Counted from the stretch's first letter, positions 9,326-19,925 are shown. The stretch is 64,000 bases of DNA from Hyphomonas sp. (GCA_016124495.1 WGNP01000006.1:124001-188000), one strand, 5' to 3'. Program-made: numbers and translations. The notes: generated by a model from the sequence alone, not told the origin.

Positions 9326-9835
9326 ATGAAACTCTTCGCGGTCTTCGTTGGCGGCAATCTCCCGCGTGCGAATATCGAGCTGCATGACCTGCGCTTCGTC
9401 ACCGGCGAGACCATTAAGGACACCGTTCCCCAGCTGCGCGCCGCATGGTGGGGAACGCCGGCCTCGCTGCATATCGATGGCTATGCCGAACTCACGCACG
9501 CCGAAGGCCGCCGCATCGAGATCGCGCCCGGCCCTGCCCCTGCCAACGCAGACGCGCGCCTCTGGTTTATCAATGTCGGCGGCTACACGCCGGAGCTCTT
9601 TGGCGAGCAGCACCACTATCTCTTCATGGTCGGTGCAGAGAAGCCCGAAATCTGGGCCCGCGCCCGTGCCCTCGCGCCGGACTGGACCAGCCGCCACAAG
9701 GACAACCTCGCTACCGTCGATGATGTACTGGAAGTCAACACCCTTCTGGGTGCGGACGGTTTCCACGTCCGCATCGGCCCCTGCGATCCCGGCGCACCTG
9801 GTCCGAAAATCGTCTCGGACTATATCAAGCTCTGA
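9326..9835 (+). CDS. DUF1543 protein
   Basis: MKLFAVFVGGNLPRANIELHDLRFVTGETIKDTVPQLRAAWWG; RBS AGGAGG just upstream. Confidence 0.8.
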   Translation: MKLFAVFVGGNLPRANIELHDLRFVTGETIKDTVPQLRAAWWGTPASLHIDGYAELTHAEGRRIEIAPGPAPANADARLWFINVGGYTPELFGEQHHYLFMVGAEKPEIWARARALAPDWTSRHKDNLATVDDVLEVNTLLGADGFHVRIGPCDPGAPGPKIVSDYIKL

Positions 9836-9919
9836 GCGCAGCTTCCCAGGCTGCAAAGGTTTTCAATTGCGCCTGCATCCAGCCCTCAAAACCGCGCCTC
9901 TCCGCCTCTCCGCCTCTCA

Positions 9920-10330
9920 TGCCGTCGAAATCCGGGGCTCAGAACTTCCAACATCACAAAGCTCTCTGGGCCGGCGTTGGCCAGTATGACAGGAATTACG
10001 TTTTTTACCCGGAAGAATCCGGCTGGGTGCCCTGCGGGGTGCTCTCCCGGCAATTGTCCCGATGCGCGCCTTCAGAGCCGACCCGCACTTAGGCGACATG
10101 TTCGCGCCTGTGTGTGTCATCTGCTGGCCGATCCTCTGGTGGCAGCTCAACGCGCTGCTGGCCTGGAGCAGACGCCAGAGCGTGGTGGATCCTCTTTATT
10201 CGGTCAACGACTGGGGCTTCATTACCTCGCGCAATGCCGGCGAAACGCCCCATCCTGAAACCAGAAAGCCGCTCGCCCGAACCTTCCGTCCCCTGACGGA
10301 TGCCAGCTGGGCAGTGATGTGCCAGTCATC
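9920..10330 (+). repeat. dispersed repeat copy A (see 43150-43510)
   Basis: Near-identical blocks to 43.2 kb, e.g. atgcgcgccttcagagccgacccgca, ttcgcgcctgtgtgtgtcatctgctggccg, aagccgctcgcccgaaccttccgtcccctgacggat. Confidence 0.9.
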
Positions 10331-10627
10331 CTTTCTGATCTCGCCGCGCTCGAAACGTTTGGGCCTGTTCCAATCCTCGCCCGCGTCAGCGGGGGAGTTG
10401 GCTTGCGCGAAGCGCGCGGCTCGGAAAGGACCCTGCCGTCAAAGCTGGATTCACCCCAGGTCATCTGCCGCTCACCCTGTTTTCCTCCGGGATGAGCGGA
10501 TCCAAACGAAATCAACCCAATAGAACCGGCAAGCCACCGCTGCGTTCGGCCACCCGCGCGTTGAAAAACCGCGGGCAACCCGCGCCCCTGCTTTTCCACG
10601 GCAGTTCGCCACCTTGAGATGATCGCC

Positions 10628-11277
10628 ATGCGGGGGCTCTTCGCTCAGCTCTTCAAGGCGGCAACGCTGGCCAGCGCCGCCAGTGCAGCCCCCTGGGTGC
10701 GTGATGAGGCCGGCTGGTATGGCCGCGCGCTGCTCGCGCATGACACGCTCGGCAACGCCAATGGCTGGCGCAGCGATCTCTATGCCGAGTACGGCCTGAC
10801 GAAAGACTGGACTGTCACCGGCAAATCCTAATCCGTCACCTATCCGGACGATGAAGTCTTCGGCCGCGACGCCGTCCTCCTGACGCTCTTCTGCAAGCTT
10901 TTCACCCAAAAGAACTGCACCGCCGGCGCCGAAGCCGGCCCGATCTATGGCAGCGCGGTCGCGGCCTCGGCTATTCCGGAGCCGACAAGACGGGCCCCAA
11001 ATTCTGCGCCTTCGCGGATGCGGCCTGTATCCGCGAGCAATCTGGCTGTGAAGGTGTCCGTGCCGAATCCGGCTAAGGTTCAGACCTCTGCGAACGCGTC
11101 TTTTTCACCCGGTAGCTGTGGTTCGAAGAGGGCAACCAGAGCGCCAGTTTGATCAAGATCGAGAACCAGCTCGGCGTGCACTTCGACAAGATCAATCTCT
11201 CGCTCGGCTAACGCGAAGAACTCGGCCGCCAGTTCGACGAGCACGCTGTGCTCATCGCCTTCGTCGCCCGGCGTTAG
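10628..11277 (+). pseudogene. decayed outer-membrane-like protein gene
   Basis: Readable peptides WRSDLYAEYGLTKDWTVTGKS*SVTYPDDEVFGRDAVLLTLF // (shift) GLGYSGADKTGPKFCAFADAACIREQSGCEG...*...*LWFEEGNQSASLIKIENQLGVHFDKINLSLG*REELGRQFDEHAVLIAFVARR* joined across one shift and four stops. Confidence 0.85.
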
Positions 11278-11279
11278 CG

Positions 11280-11798
11280 TTACTCCGCCGCCGCTGCCGG
11301 CGCGGTATATCCGCTTTGTACCATCAGGTACGCGATCACCGCGAGCCGGTCTTCTGGTTTGCGGACACCTGAAAAGCTCATCCGGTTTCCCGGCACGAAG
11401 GTGCGCGGATTGGCGAGCCATTGGTCAAGCTGTTCCGGCGTCCAGGTAAACGTCTCGGCCTTCAGCGCCGGCGAATAATCGAAGCCTGGCTCGGAGGCGA
11501 CCTGCCGCCCGAATAGTCCATGAAGGTTCGGCCCGACGAGATTGCCCGCGCCTTCGGCCGTCAGGTGGCAGGACTGGCAAAGCTTCCAGGTCCGGTTCCC
11601 CGCCGCGTAGCTGGCGGTGTTGTAAGGCGCCGGAAGTGCCGCGAATTCCAGACTAGGTTCGGCCGGTGCAGGGGCGGGTGTTTCAGTAACCGGCGCGATC
11701 ACCGGCGTGGCGGCGGGCGCTGGCGCGGCCGGTTCATTGGCGCCGCCGCAGGCGGAAAGAACTGACAGGGAAAGAAGGGCGGAAACAAAAAAGCGCAT
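11280..11798 (-). CDS. c-type cytochrome (class I, lipoprotein-like)
   Basis: Lipobox LSVLSACGG; CQSCH haem motif; GPNLHGLFGRQ...MSFSGVRKPEDRLAVIAYL. Confidence 0.92.
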   Translation of the reverse strand: MRFFVSALLSLSVLSACGGANEPAAPAPAATPVIAPVTETPAPAPAEPSLEFAALPAPYNTASYAAGNRTWKLCQSCHLTAEGAGNLVGPNLHGLFGRQVASEPGFDYSPALKAETFTWTPEQLDQWLANPRTFVPGNRMSFSGVRKPEDRLAVIAYLMVQSGYTAPAAAAE

Positions 11799-11914
11799 AT
11801 CAGCAGGGCCTTGAGTGATGAGCAATGCAGCAGTTTCACCTCGAAACGCGCAAAACTCAACTACCCACATCCGCGCAGGACAAGCGCAGGCCGGCCCGTT
11901 ACACTGTGCGGGTA

Positions 11915-13753
11915 ATGGCTGATTCTGCGCGCCCCCGTCCCGTGATCCTCCGGCTGCCGCCGGAGGTGGTCAACCGCATCGCGGCGGGCGAAGTCGTGGA
12001 GCGGCCTGCGGCCGCGGTAAAGGAGCTTGCGGAAAACGCGCTCGATGCCGGCGCCCGCAACATCGCCATCGCTATCGAGGACGGCGGCCTGAAGCGGATC
12101 ACCCTCGAGGACGATGGCTGCGGCCTGACGGCCGACGAACTTTCCCTAGCGTTGGAACGGCATGCTACGTCGAAGCTGGTTCCGGACCCTGATGGCCGCG
12201 TCGATCTTCTGAACATCCATACCATGGGGTTTCGCGGCGAGGCCCTGCCGTCGATTGCCTCAGTTAGCCGGATGCGGATCGTCAGCCGCGCCGCGGGTCA
12301 GGCGGCGGCGGAGATATATTCCGAGGCCGGACGGATCGACGGGCCCAGACCGGCTGCATTCACCGGACGAGGCGGGACTGGGACGCGTCTCGATGTGGCG
12401 GATCTTTTTCATGCGACACCGGCGCGCCTGAAATTCATGCGCGGTGAGCGTGCTGAGGCGCTGGCTGTCACCGATGTGGTCAAGCGTCTCGCGATGGCCA
12501 ATCCCGCAACCGGGTTCACACTGGAGAACAATGGCCGCAATGTCCTGCGCTACGGCGCCGAGCGCGATGACGAAGCCGGCCGCCTCGCGCGGCTCGGCGC
12601 GATCATGGGGCAGGAGTTCAGAGACAATGCCATTGCTATTGAAGCTGAGAGAGACGGCGCCCGCCTTTCCGGTTTCGCAGGCCTGCCAACGCTCAACCGC
12701 GGTAATGCTCAGATGCAATACCTGTTCGTGAACGGACGGCCCGTGAAGGACCGGATGCTGACGGGCGTGGTACGCGCCGCCTATCAGGAATTCCTCGCTC
12801 GCGACCGTCATCCGATGCTCGCGCTGTTCGTGGAACTGGAAGCCGAAGAGGTAGACGTAAACGTTCACCCGGCGAAGACCGAAGTGCGCTTTCGCGATGC
12901 GGCCAGCATTCGCGGTCTGATGATCGGCGCGCTGCGCCATTCGCTCGCGGGCGCGGGGCATCGCGCCTCGACGACGGTTGCAGGATTTGCGCTGCGCAAA
13001 GCGCAACCCGAAGCCTCGCAGGTTGGCCTCTTGTGGCAGGCGCCCTATTCGACTGCGCATCGGCCAGTGAGCCTGCCGCGCGGCGTGTTCGAAACGCAGC
13101 GGGAACCGTTCGTGCCGGATTCCGCCCCGGCGGCCCGGGTCGAAGCGGAGTCGCCGTCGGCGCATTCCGGTGAATTCCCACTCGGTGCGGCCCGGGCGCA
13201 GCTGCACGAGACCTACATTATTGCTCAGACGGCGGACGGTATCGTCATCGTCGATCAGCATGCAGCGCATGAGCGCCTCGTCTACGAGTCGATGAAGCGG
13301 CAGATGGCAGAAGGCGGGGTCCGGCGCCAGGCGTTGCTGATCCCCGACATCGTCGAGCTCAACGAAGACGAAGCGGCCCGCATTCTGGAGCGTGCGGAAG
13401 ATCTCGGCGCGCTCGGGCTCGAGGTCGAAGCCTTCGGTCCCGGAGCTATCTGCGTGCGGGCGACGCCGGCGCTCTTCGGCGAGATGGACACGGCCGGGCT
13501 CTTGCGTGATCTGGCGGATGATTTCGCTGAGTACGGCTCCGGCCTCGTGCTCAAGGAGCGGTTCGAGGAAATGATGGGCAATATGGCGTGTCGGTCTTCG
13601 GTGCGCGCGGGTCGACGTCTGAACGGCGAAGAGATGAATGCGCTGCTGCGCCAGATGGAGGCTACACCGCATTCCGGCCAGTGCAATCATGGCCGTCCGA
13701 CTTATGTCGAACTGAAGCTTGCTGATATCGAGAAGCTGTTCGGGCGTCGGTGA
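11915..13753 (+). CDS. mutL: DNA mismatch repair protein MutL
   Basis: [47 protein letters not shown]-terminal [13 protein letters not shown]...[12 protein letters not shown]. Confidence 0.97.
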   Translation: MADSARPRPVILRLPPEVVNRIAAGEVVERPAAAVKELAENALDAGARNIAIAIEDGGLKRITLEDDGCGLTADELSLALERHATSKLVPDPDGRVDLLNIHTMGFRGEALPSIASVSRMRIVSRAAGQAAAEIYSEAGRIDGPRPAAFTGRGGTGTRLDVADLFHATPARLKFMRGERAEALAVTDVVKRLAMANPATGFTLENNGRNVLRYGAERDDEAGRLARLGAIMGQEFRDNAIAIEAERDGARLSGFAGLPTLNRGNAQMQYLFVNGRPVKDRMLTGVVRAAYQEFLARDRHPMLALFVELEAEEVDVNVHPAKTEVRFRDAASIRGLMIGALRHSLAGAGHRASTTVAGFALRKAQPEASQVGLLWQAPYSTAHRPVSLPRGVFETQREPFVPDSAPAARVEAESPSAHSGEFPLGAARAQLHETYIIAQTADGIVIVDQHAAHERLVYESMKRQMAEGGVRRQALLIPDIVELNEDEAARILERAEDLGALGLEVEAFGPGAICVRATPALFGEMDTAGLLRDLADDFAEYGSGLVLKERFEEMMGNMACRSSVRAGRRLNGEEMNALLRQMEATPHSGQCNHGRPTYVELKLADIEKLFGRR

Positions 13754-15003
13754 TGAAGGCGGGCCTTACACGACGCGGCCTCCTCGCAGGCGCCAGCACT
13801 CTTACCGCAGCAGGATGTGCAAGCTTTCCTGCCTCCGGCCCACCATCGGAGGCGCACGACCGCATCCGCGCACTCGTAGAGGAGGGCGACGTTCCGGCGG
13901 CAGGTCTGGTAGTGCGCCGCCGGGGGCGGATTGTCTTTTCCTTTGCTGCCGGCCTCGCACAGGGCGCAGGAGGGGAAGCTGCGCCAGTCCTGTTCCGCGC
14001 GGATACGAAGATGCGTATTGCTTCGGTGTCCAAGATGGCGGTCGCGTTGTCCGCGCATCGTCTCGGTGCATCCGGATTGCTGGATATCGACGCGGATGTG
14101 TCGGCGGCGTTTGATCCGCCGCTGCGCCATCCGCAGTTTTCGGACGCGCCAGTCACGCTGCGCCAGCTTCTCGGCCACACCGCGGGCTTGCAGGATCCTG
14201 ACATCTACTGGATGGCGGCGCCCGGCCGCACGGAGGGGCTTTTCACGCCAACCATGTGGCGGCCTGCCGAGGCGGGCCCCCCGGGCAGTGCGTTCAAATA
14301 TGCGAACTTCGGATACGGTCTGGCTGCGCATGTTCTGGAACGTGTCACAAATGTCCGCCTTGACCGGCTCGTCACACAGTCCGTTTTCCGCGGGGCGGGC
14401 CTGGACTGCGGGTTCAACTGGTCCGGTGTACCGCGTGCCCGGCGGCAAGCCGGGGCGACGCTGTATGCCTTTGAGGAAAGTATCTGGCAGCCGCAGGCCG
14501 ACGGTCCGGCGATCCTCGCTGGCGATTCGCCCGCCATCCTGAGCGAGACCGGATTCGACCTTGCGAGTTATGTTCCGGGTACGAATGGAACCCTCTTCAG
14601 TCCCCAAGGCGGCTTGCGGGCGAGTTTGCTAGACATGCTGACGCTTGCGCGGCTGGCCGCGTCCCATCCGGGAATGAGGGAGCCTGTCTGGACACATGAT
14701 CGGGCGGGGGCCGCTGACGACACGGATGCCGGATACTTTTCAGTGTTCACCGCCGGTGCGCAGATTCATCCCGAAGGCGACTCTCCGATCCGCGGATTGC
14801 AACTGCTGGGTCACCACGGCGAAGCTTACGGGCTGTACAGCGCTGCCTTCCACTCGCCGGAGCTGGACGCTGAATTCGCCTTTGCAGTCACGGGAACAAA
14901 GTCCGGCGGCGCGGCTCGCACAGAACGTCATTCAGCTGTCGTCAAAGCGACCGATCCGCTTTGGAAAAGTGTGGCGGACATCCTCGGATCTGGCACCCTT
15001 TAG
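13753..15003 (+). CDS. serine hydrolase, class C beta-lactamase-like
   Basis: SVSK motif (RIASVSKMAVAL), YxN (YANFGYG); overlaps mutL stop. Confidence 0.85.
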   Translation: MKAGLTRRGLLAGASTLTAAGCASFPASGPPSEAHDRIRALVEEGDVPAAGLVVRRRGRIVFSFAAGLAQGAGGEAAPVLFRADTKMRIASVSKMAVALSAHRLGASGLLDIDADVSAAFDPPLRHPQFSDAPVTLRQLLGHTAGLQDPDIYWMAAPGRTEGLFTPTMWRPAEAGPPGSAFKYANFGYGLAAHVLERVTNVRLDRLVTQSVFRGAGLDCGFNWSGVPRARRQAGATLYAFEESIWQPQADGPAILAGDSPAILSETGFDLASYVPGTNGTLFSPQGGLRASLLDMLTLARLAASHPGMREPVWTHDRAGAADDTDAGYFSVFTAGAQIHPEGDSPIRGLQLLGHHGEAYGLYSAAFHSPELDAEFAFAVTGTKSGGAARTERHSAVVKATDPLWKSVADILGSGTL

Positions 15004-15050
15004 GTAAAGTACCATAGGTCTTTCTGCGGCGAAAGTTCAACAAGAGCCGA

Positions 15051-16421
15051 TCAGGGTTTCGCCTTCTTCGCCGTTCTTGGCTTCTCGGCTTTCTTTCCGG
15101 TTTCGCGCATCCTGCGCATCCGGTCCATGCCGCCGCCCGCGACCCATTTGAAGATGCGCCAGGCTTCACTGGTCGTCAACTTCGGGGCGGGCGCGAGCGT
15201 GCCGGTCTTCTCGGGCGGCGCTATCCTCGGTGGTTTTCGGCCTTTGGTCTTTGAGCAGACGGGTGAAGGGATTTGCGGCGGTGTGTCCGCGGCGATGATT
15301 TCTTCCTCGCGGGTTTCCAGCTGGGCCGGCGCGCCTCTCGATTCGAAGGCGGGGTCGAGGTTTCCAAGCAGATGGGCATCGGAAAAATCCACCGCGAGTT
15401 CAACCCAGAGCGGCAGGTGGTCCGACATCTGCCAGGACAGCCAGCGCTCAGCATAGTATTCCCGGTCCTTTGCCTTGTCCTTCGGCAATCCGTCCGGGCC
15501 AAGGTCGCGGTGGCGGGCAGGAAGGGCTGGCGCGTAATGTTCATAGTGCTCCGGCTTAAACACAGCTTTCGACCAGTCGAAGGCTCCGGAGGACAGGAAG
15601 GTGAGCTCGTCCGCCTTGGTGCGGAAGGCGATCTGGTCATAATAGTTCGTACCGAGAAGGTTTGACGGATACTGTTCTGGCGGCAGTTGAAATCCTGCGT
15701 TGGTCAGCGCCTGCATCGTCTCGTCGATGGGATTTTTGATGTTGAAATCGCCGAGCAGAATATAGTTTTCCTTCTCGCGCTCGGCTCGTCCCGCCATTTC
15801 CTTCGCCAGGTATTCGATTTCCTGAACGCGGCGCTGATACCCGTCCGAGCCTTTTGATTCCTCGCCGAAATAGATGTGTACAGTGCAGAGAGAGAACTTG
15901 AACCAGCCGGCCTGGAAGCTCACGAGGAAGGGTGTGCGCGCGAACTGCTGCTCGCCCGGGAGCAGCGCATGTTTGGGCAATACGATCTCGCCGGCGATAT
16001 TCCGAAAGCGGACTTTCCGGCTGTCGTACACGAATGTCATGCGCTCGCGGTTACCGGAGCTGCCTACAGTCACGTCCGTTGCGATGAAATCCCACCCTGG
16101 ACCCATCAGGCGGATCACATCCTTCAGGGGTTGGAGGTCTTCGTTGACTTCCTGCAGCGCGCAGACATCGAAGGCGGAGAGGATTTCGGCGATGTAATGC
16201 AGGCTTTCGCGGCGGCGCGGACCGTGCCGGAACTTGTTGTTGTCGAAATCCCTTATGTTCCAGGTGCCGATGATAAGGCTCGCATCCTTCGTACGGCGCG
16301 GCACGCCATTTGGCGGCGGCGAAGCGAGCTGGGCGCGCAGGTCGAGTAGCCGGCGCGAGGTCCAGTCGCGCTCGGCGAGGGTGAACAGGCGCTCATTGCG
16401 CAGATCGGTGTACCAGACCAT
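15051..16421 (-). CDS. endonuclease/exonuclease/phosphatase family protein
   Basis: IIGTWNIRDFDNNKF, ALQEVNEDL, LLGDFNIKNP, QMSDHLPLWVEL. Confidence 0.88.
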   Translation of the reverse strand: MVWYTDLRNERLFTLAERDWTSRRLLDLRAQLASPPPNGVPRRTKDASLIIGTWNIRDFDNNKFRHGPRRRESLHYIAEILSAFDVCALQEVNEDLQPLKDVIRLMGPGWDFIATDVTVGSSGNRERMTFVYDSRKVRFRNIAGEIVLPKHALLPGEQQFARTPFLVSFQAGWFKFSLCTVHIYFGEESKGSDGYQRRVQEIEYLAKEMAGRAEREKENYILLGDFNIKNPIDETMQALTNAGFQLPPEQYPSNLLGTNYYDQIAFRTKADELTFLSSGAFDWSKAVFKPEHYEHYAPALPARHRDLGPDGLPKDKAKDREYYAERWLSWQMSDHLPLWVELAVDFSDAHLLGNLDPAFESRGAPAQLETREEEIIAADTPPQIPSPVCSKTKGRKPPRIAPPEKTGTLAPAPKLTTSEAWRIFKWVAGGGMDRMRRMRETGKKAEKPRTAKKAKP

Positions 16422-16518
16422 TCGCGTGTCCCCTCGCATTCTGCGACAGGCTATCAATTGTTAAGTATGGTTAGCAGGCCGTTAACGTCTTCCCAAATGC
16501 GCCATGAAAGCAGGGTGT

Positions 16519-17931
16519 TCAGACGCTGACCACGCGGCCAGGGTTCATGATGTTGAGAGGATCCAGCGCGCGCTTGATGGCGCGCATCGCTTCGGTGGCG
16601 GCGAGCGGGCGCAGGCGGGCGAGTTCGTCTCGCTTCAGGCGGCCGACCCCGTGCTCGGCGGAAATGGAGCCGCCGAAGGCCGTGACAGTGTCGAACACGG
16701 TGCGCGTGACGATGGCTTCATGCGCCTTGAGGACCGGGGCGGCATTGCCTGCCGGCTCGACCACAGAATAGTGCAGGTTGCCGTCGCCGACATGGCCGAA
16801 GATGACAAAGTCCGCCGACGGAACATGCGCGAGCACGGCGCCATTGCAGGCCTCAATGAAGGCAGGGATGCGGCTGATCGGAACCGAGATGTCCTGATTG
16901 AGCGCGGTTCCATAGGCGCGCTTGGACAGGGGAATGGTCTCACGGATGTGCCAGAAGGACTTGGCCTGCGTCTCGCTGGTGGCAATGGCGGCGTCCTGGA
17001 CAAGGCCCGCTTCGGCGCCCGCTTCGAGGGCGGCCGTCAGCAAGGCTTCGGCCTGCTCGGCGCGGGGCTGCGAGATTTCGATCAGCACGCGCCATTCGGC
17101 ATTGGCAGGCAGCGGATCGCGCGTGCCCGGAATATCGGCGACGACCATCGCGACGGCGTTGGCGGGGATAATCTCGAAGCTGGTGACCGAGTCGCCAGCA
17201 TGATCGCGCACCAGGGCGAGTAGTTTCACAACGTCTTCGGCTGTCGCGACGACGACCCACCCGGTGGCGCGCTGGACTTTCGGGAATAGCTTGAATGTGG
17301 CTGCCGTGATCAGGCCGAGCGTGCCTTCCGCGCCGGCGAAGAGGTGTTTCAGGTCATAGCCGGTATTGTTCTTGCGCAGACCCGAGAGGCCGTCCCAGAT
17401 CTCGCCGGAAGGCAGCACGACTTCTAGGCCGAGGATCAGGTCGCGCATCATGCCATAGCGCAGCACCGCGACGCCGCCCGCGTTGGTGGAGATCAGCCCG
17501 CCGAGCGTAGCGGTGCCCTGCGAGCCGAGAGAGAGGGGAAAGAGGCGGTTTGCCTTTTCGGCGGTTTCCTGTGCGGCAACGAGCGTGGCGCCGGCTTCGA
17601 TAACCATGGAATTGTTGAACGGGTCGACCTCGCGCACGGCGTTCATCCGGGTCATCGACACGCAGACTTCGCCGTGCGGCGTACCGCCATCAACAAGGCC
17701 GGTATTGCCGCCTTGCGGTGTGATAGCGACGCGGTGGGCCGCGCATAGTTTGACGAGGGCAGCGGCCTCCTTGGTGGAGGCCGGGCGTGCAATGAAAGGT
17801 GTTTCGCCCTGATAGGTGCCGCGCCAGGGGGTCGAGGCCACGCGCAGCTTTTCCGGTTCGTCCGTCCAGCCTTTCAGGCCGAGCAGATCCTTGGCGGCGG
17901 CGAGGAAGGCGGGGGGCAGGGGCGCGGTCAT
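16519..17931 (-). CDS. FAD-binding oxidase (GlcD/D-2-hydroxyacid dehydrogenase family)
   Basis: ITPQGGNTGLVDG, AGAEGTLGLITAATFKL, FGHVGDGNLHYSV, GSISAEHGVGRLKRD. Confidence 0.93.
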   Translation of the reverse strand: MTAPLPPAFLAAAKDLLGLKGWTDEPEKLRVASTPWRGTYQGETPFIARPASTKEAAALVKLCAAHRVAITPQGGNTGLVDGGTPHGEVCVSMTRMNAVREVDPFNNSMVIEAGATLVAAQETAEKANRLFPLSLGSQGTATLGGLISTNAGGVAVLRYGMMRDLILGLEVVLPSGEIWDGLSGLRKNNTGYDLKHLFAGAEGTLGLITAATFKLFPKVQRATGWVVVATAEDVVKLLALVRDHAGDSVTSFEIIPANAVAMVVADIPGTRDPLPANAEWRVLIEISQPRAEQAEALLTAALEAGAEAGLVQDAAIATSETQAKSFWHIRETIPLSKRAYGTALNQDISVPISRIPAFIEACNGAVLAHVPSADFVIFGHVGDGNLHYSVVEPAGNAAPVLKAHEAIVTRTVFDTVTAFGGSISAEHGVGRLKRDELARLRPLAATEAMRAIKRALDPLNIMNPGRVVSV

Positions 17932-18539
17932 CCCTGCAGTCTACGCATTTCCTGCGCGATGGCGAGGCCGCCGGCTGTCGCAGAGAGACCTTCGATCACC
18001 CCTTCGCGCGCCGCGGTCGTCTTGTTCTGGCTGAGCTTGCTCGTGCCTTCGAAGCGGATCGGGCGAAGCTCATAAGCGCGGATGCCGCGGAGCATCATCT
18101 CGAAAGACCCGGGGTCCATCTTGGCACGTGTCCAGGGCGGTTTCGGCAAAAGCTGCGCTTCGAAAAGGCCGGAGACGTCGTCTAGGAAAGCGGTCGCGTC
18201 GGCGGGCGACGGCGTGCCTTCGGCCTCCACCGAGAGATAGTTCCAGGTAGGCACCTGGTTCGGAACAGGGCCGTACCAATCGGGCGAGATATAGGCGTCC
18301 GGTCCGGTGAAGACGATCAGCGCGGCGGCTCCCGCTTCAAGGCGTCGCGTGGCGGCATTGTGCGCCGACAGATGAAACCGCAGGCGCGGCGCGCCGTTCT
18401 CGAGCGATGCGAGGACGGGCGTGTGCACGGCGAGCGGGGCGACCTCGCCGTTTACGCAGACGAGCCCGAGCGGGTGGGCGCGGATGCGGGCGATCAGGGC
18501 CTCTGTATCAGACTCGCGAAAGAGCGGCGCAGGATGCAT
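17928..18539 (-). CDS. FMN-binding negative transcriptional regulator, PaiB family
   Basis: MHPAPLFRESDTEALIARIRAHPLGLV...VFTGPDAYISPDWY. Confidence 0.9.
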   Translation of the reverse strand: MHPAPLFRESDTEALIARIRAHPLGLVCVNGEVAPLAVHTPVLASLENGAPRLRFHLSAHNAATRRLEAGAAALIVFTGPDAYISPDWYGPVPNQVPTWNYLSVEAEGTPSPADATAFLDDVSGLFEAQLLPKPPWTRAKMDPGSFEMMLRGIRAYELRPIRFEGTSKLSQNKTTAAREGVIEGLSATAGGLAIAQEMRRLQG

Positions 18540-18542
18540 GGG

Positions 18543-19925
18543 CTAGAACAGACTTCCTTGCTGGCCAGGCTTGCGAGGCGTGGTCTTGGGTGGATCACCG
18601 CCGAGCGGCTGGGCAGCGATATCGCCATCCGCAAAGCTTACCCTGAACTGATCCGTTCCCGACGCAATCGCGGCGGATCTGATCAGGCGGCCATCGATAT
18701 CCCGGACGATGGTGTAGCCGCGTTTCAACGTGGCCTGGTAGGAGAGGGTTTCCAGCATCTTGGCTTCGGTGTTCAGCGCCGCCGTGCGCTTCTCGATAAG
18801 GCGCATGAGGGCGGGCCGGGCGCGCACAGCGATGTCGCAGAGGCGCTGGCGGCCCTGGCGGATTTCGTATTTCAGCATGGCGGGCGAGAGCTGCAGGTGC
18901 GAAAGCTTAAGGCGCGCCTTCTGTGTCAGGGCAAGAGCAGCCTTGGGCAGGTTGGCGCTTGCAAAATCGAGGCGCTGGCGGGCGGGCTGCAGCAACATTT
19001 CCGGGCGCGGCAGGCGCGCGGCCGCGAGCTTGTCGCGGCTGCGGCTGAGGGCGCGTGTCAAGGCGCGCTTCAGGCGATCGCCAATCTCGCCTGTAGATAG
19101 GATAAGTTCCGTCCGTACCGGGACTGCCATCTCGGCGGCCCCAGTAGGGGTCGGTGCGCGGCGGTCGGAGACATAGTCGATGAGGGTCGTGTCAGTCTCG
19201 TGACCGACGGCGGAGATCAGCGGGATCTTACTGTCGAAGGCGGCGCGCACGACGATCTCTTCGTTGAAGGGCCAGAGGTCTTCGATTGAGCCGCCGCCGC
19301 GGGCGACGATCAGCACATCGGGACGGTCCGCGCCGGTCATGGCGTTGAAGCCGCGGATGCCGGCGGTCACCTGTGCGGCGGCCTGTTCGCCCTGCACGAG
19401 GGCGGGCCAGACGATGACGCGCACGGGAAAGCGTTCGCGGATCCGGTGGAGGATGTCGCGGATCACTGCGCCGGTCGGGCTTGTCACTACGCCGATGACG
19501 CGCGGTATGTAGGGGATCGGCTTCTTGTGTTTCGGGTCGAAGAGGCCTTCGGCGGCCAGCTTCTTCTTTCGCTCTTCGAGCAGCTGCATCAGCGCGCCGG
19601 CGCCGGCGGGGCGCATGGTGCTGGCGATCAACTGGTAGGCGGAGCGGCCCTCATAGGTGGAGAGGCGACCCGTCGCGATCACTTCGAGGCCTTCTTCGGG
19701 ACGGAAGGGCAGCCGCTCGACCTGGCTGCGCCACATGATCGTGTTGAGCACGGCCTTTTCGTCTTTCAGGTCGGCATACATATGTCCCGATTTTGCGAGG
19801 GTGACGCGGCCGAGTTCGCCGCGCACGACAACATGGTCATAGTTTGTCTCGATCGTCCGCTTCAGGCGGGCGGCGAGTTCGGAAACGGTGAGTTCCGCCT
19901 GATTGGTGGGGCTTGAGTCGGACAT
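18543..19925 (-). CDS. xseA: exodeoxyribonuclease VII large subunit
   Basis: LTVSELAARLKRTIE...VRGELGRVTLAKSGHMYADLKDEKA, IGVVTSPTGAVIRDI, ARGGGSIEDLWPFN, ISAVGHETDTTLIDYVSDRRAPTPTGAAE. Confidence 0.96.
   Translation of the reverse strand: MSDSSPTNQAELTVSELAARLKRTIETNYDHVVVRGELGRVTLAKSGHMYADLKDEKAVLNTIMWRSQVERLPFRPEEGLEVIATGRLSTYEGRSAYQLIASTMRPAGAGALMQLLEERKKKLAAEGLFDPKHKKPIPYIPRVIGVVTSPTGAVIRDILHRIRERFPVRVIVWPALVQGEQAAAQVTAGIRGFNAMTGADRPDVLIVARGGGSIEDLWPFNEEIVVRAAFDSKIPLISAVGHETDTTLIDYVSDRRAPTPTGAAEMAVPVRTELILSTGEIGDRLKRALTRALSRSRDKLAAARLPRPEMLLQPARQRLDFASANLPKAALALTQKARLKLSHLQLSPAMLKYEIRQGRQRLCDIAVRARPALMRLIEKRTAALNTEAKMLETLSYQATLKRGYTIVRDIDGRLIRSAAIASGTDQFRVSFADGDIAAQPLGGDPPKTTPRKPGQQGSLF

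Noticed and set aside
9920-10330. IS element or MITE
   Set aside because: No transposase, no clear terminal inverted repeats or target-site duplications seen around either copy; kept as an unclassified repeat.
10628-11277. Stop-codon recoding or programmed readthrough as explanation for repeated in-frame TAA/TAG in several loci
   Set aside because: The same loci also carry frameshifts and deletions, and intact genes in the window use TAA, TAG and TGA as normal stops; pseudogenisation is simpler.
12260-13690. 476-aa minus-strand ORF over mutL
   Set aside because: mutL is unambiguous on plus; the opposite frame has no recognisable motifs.
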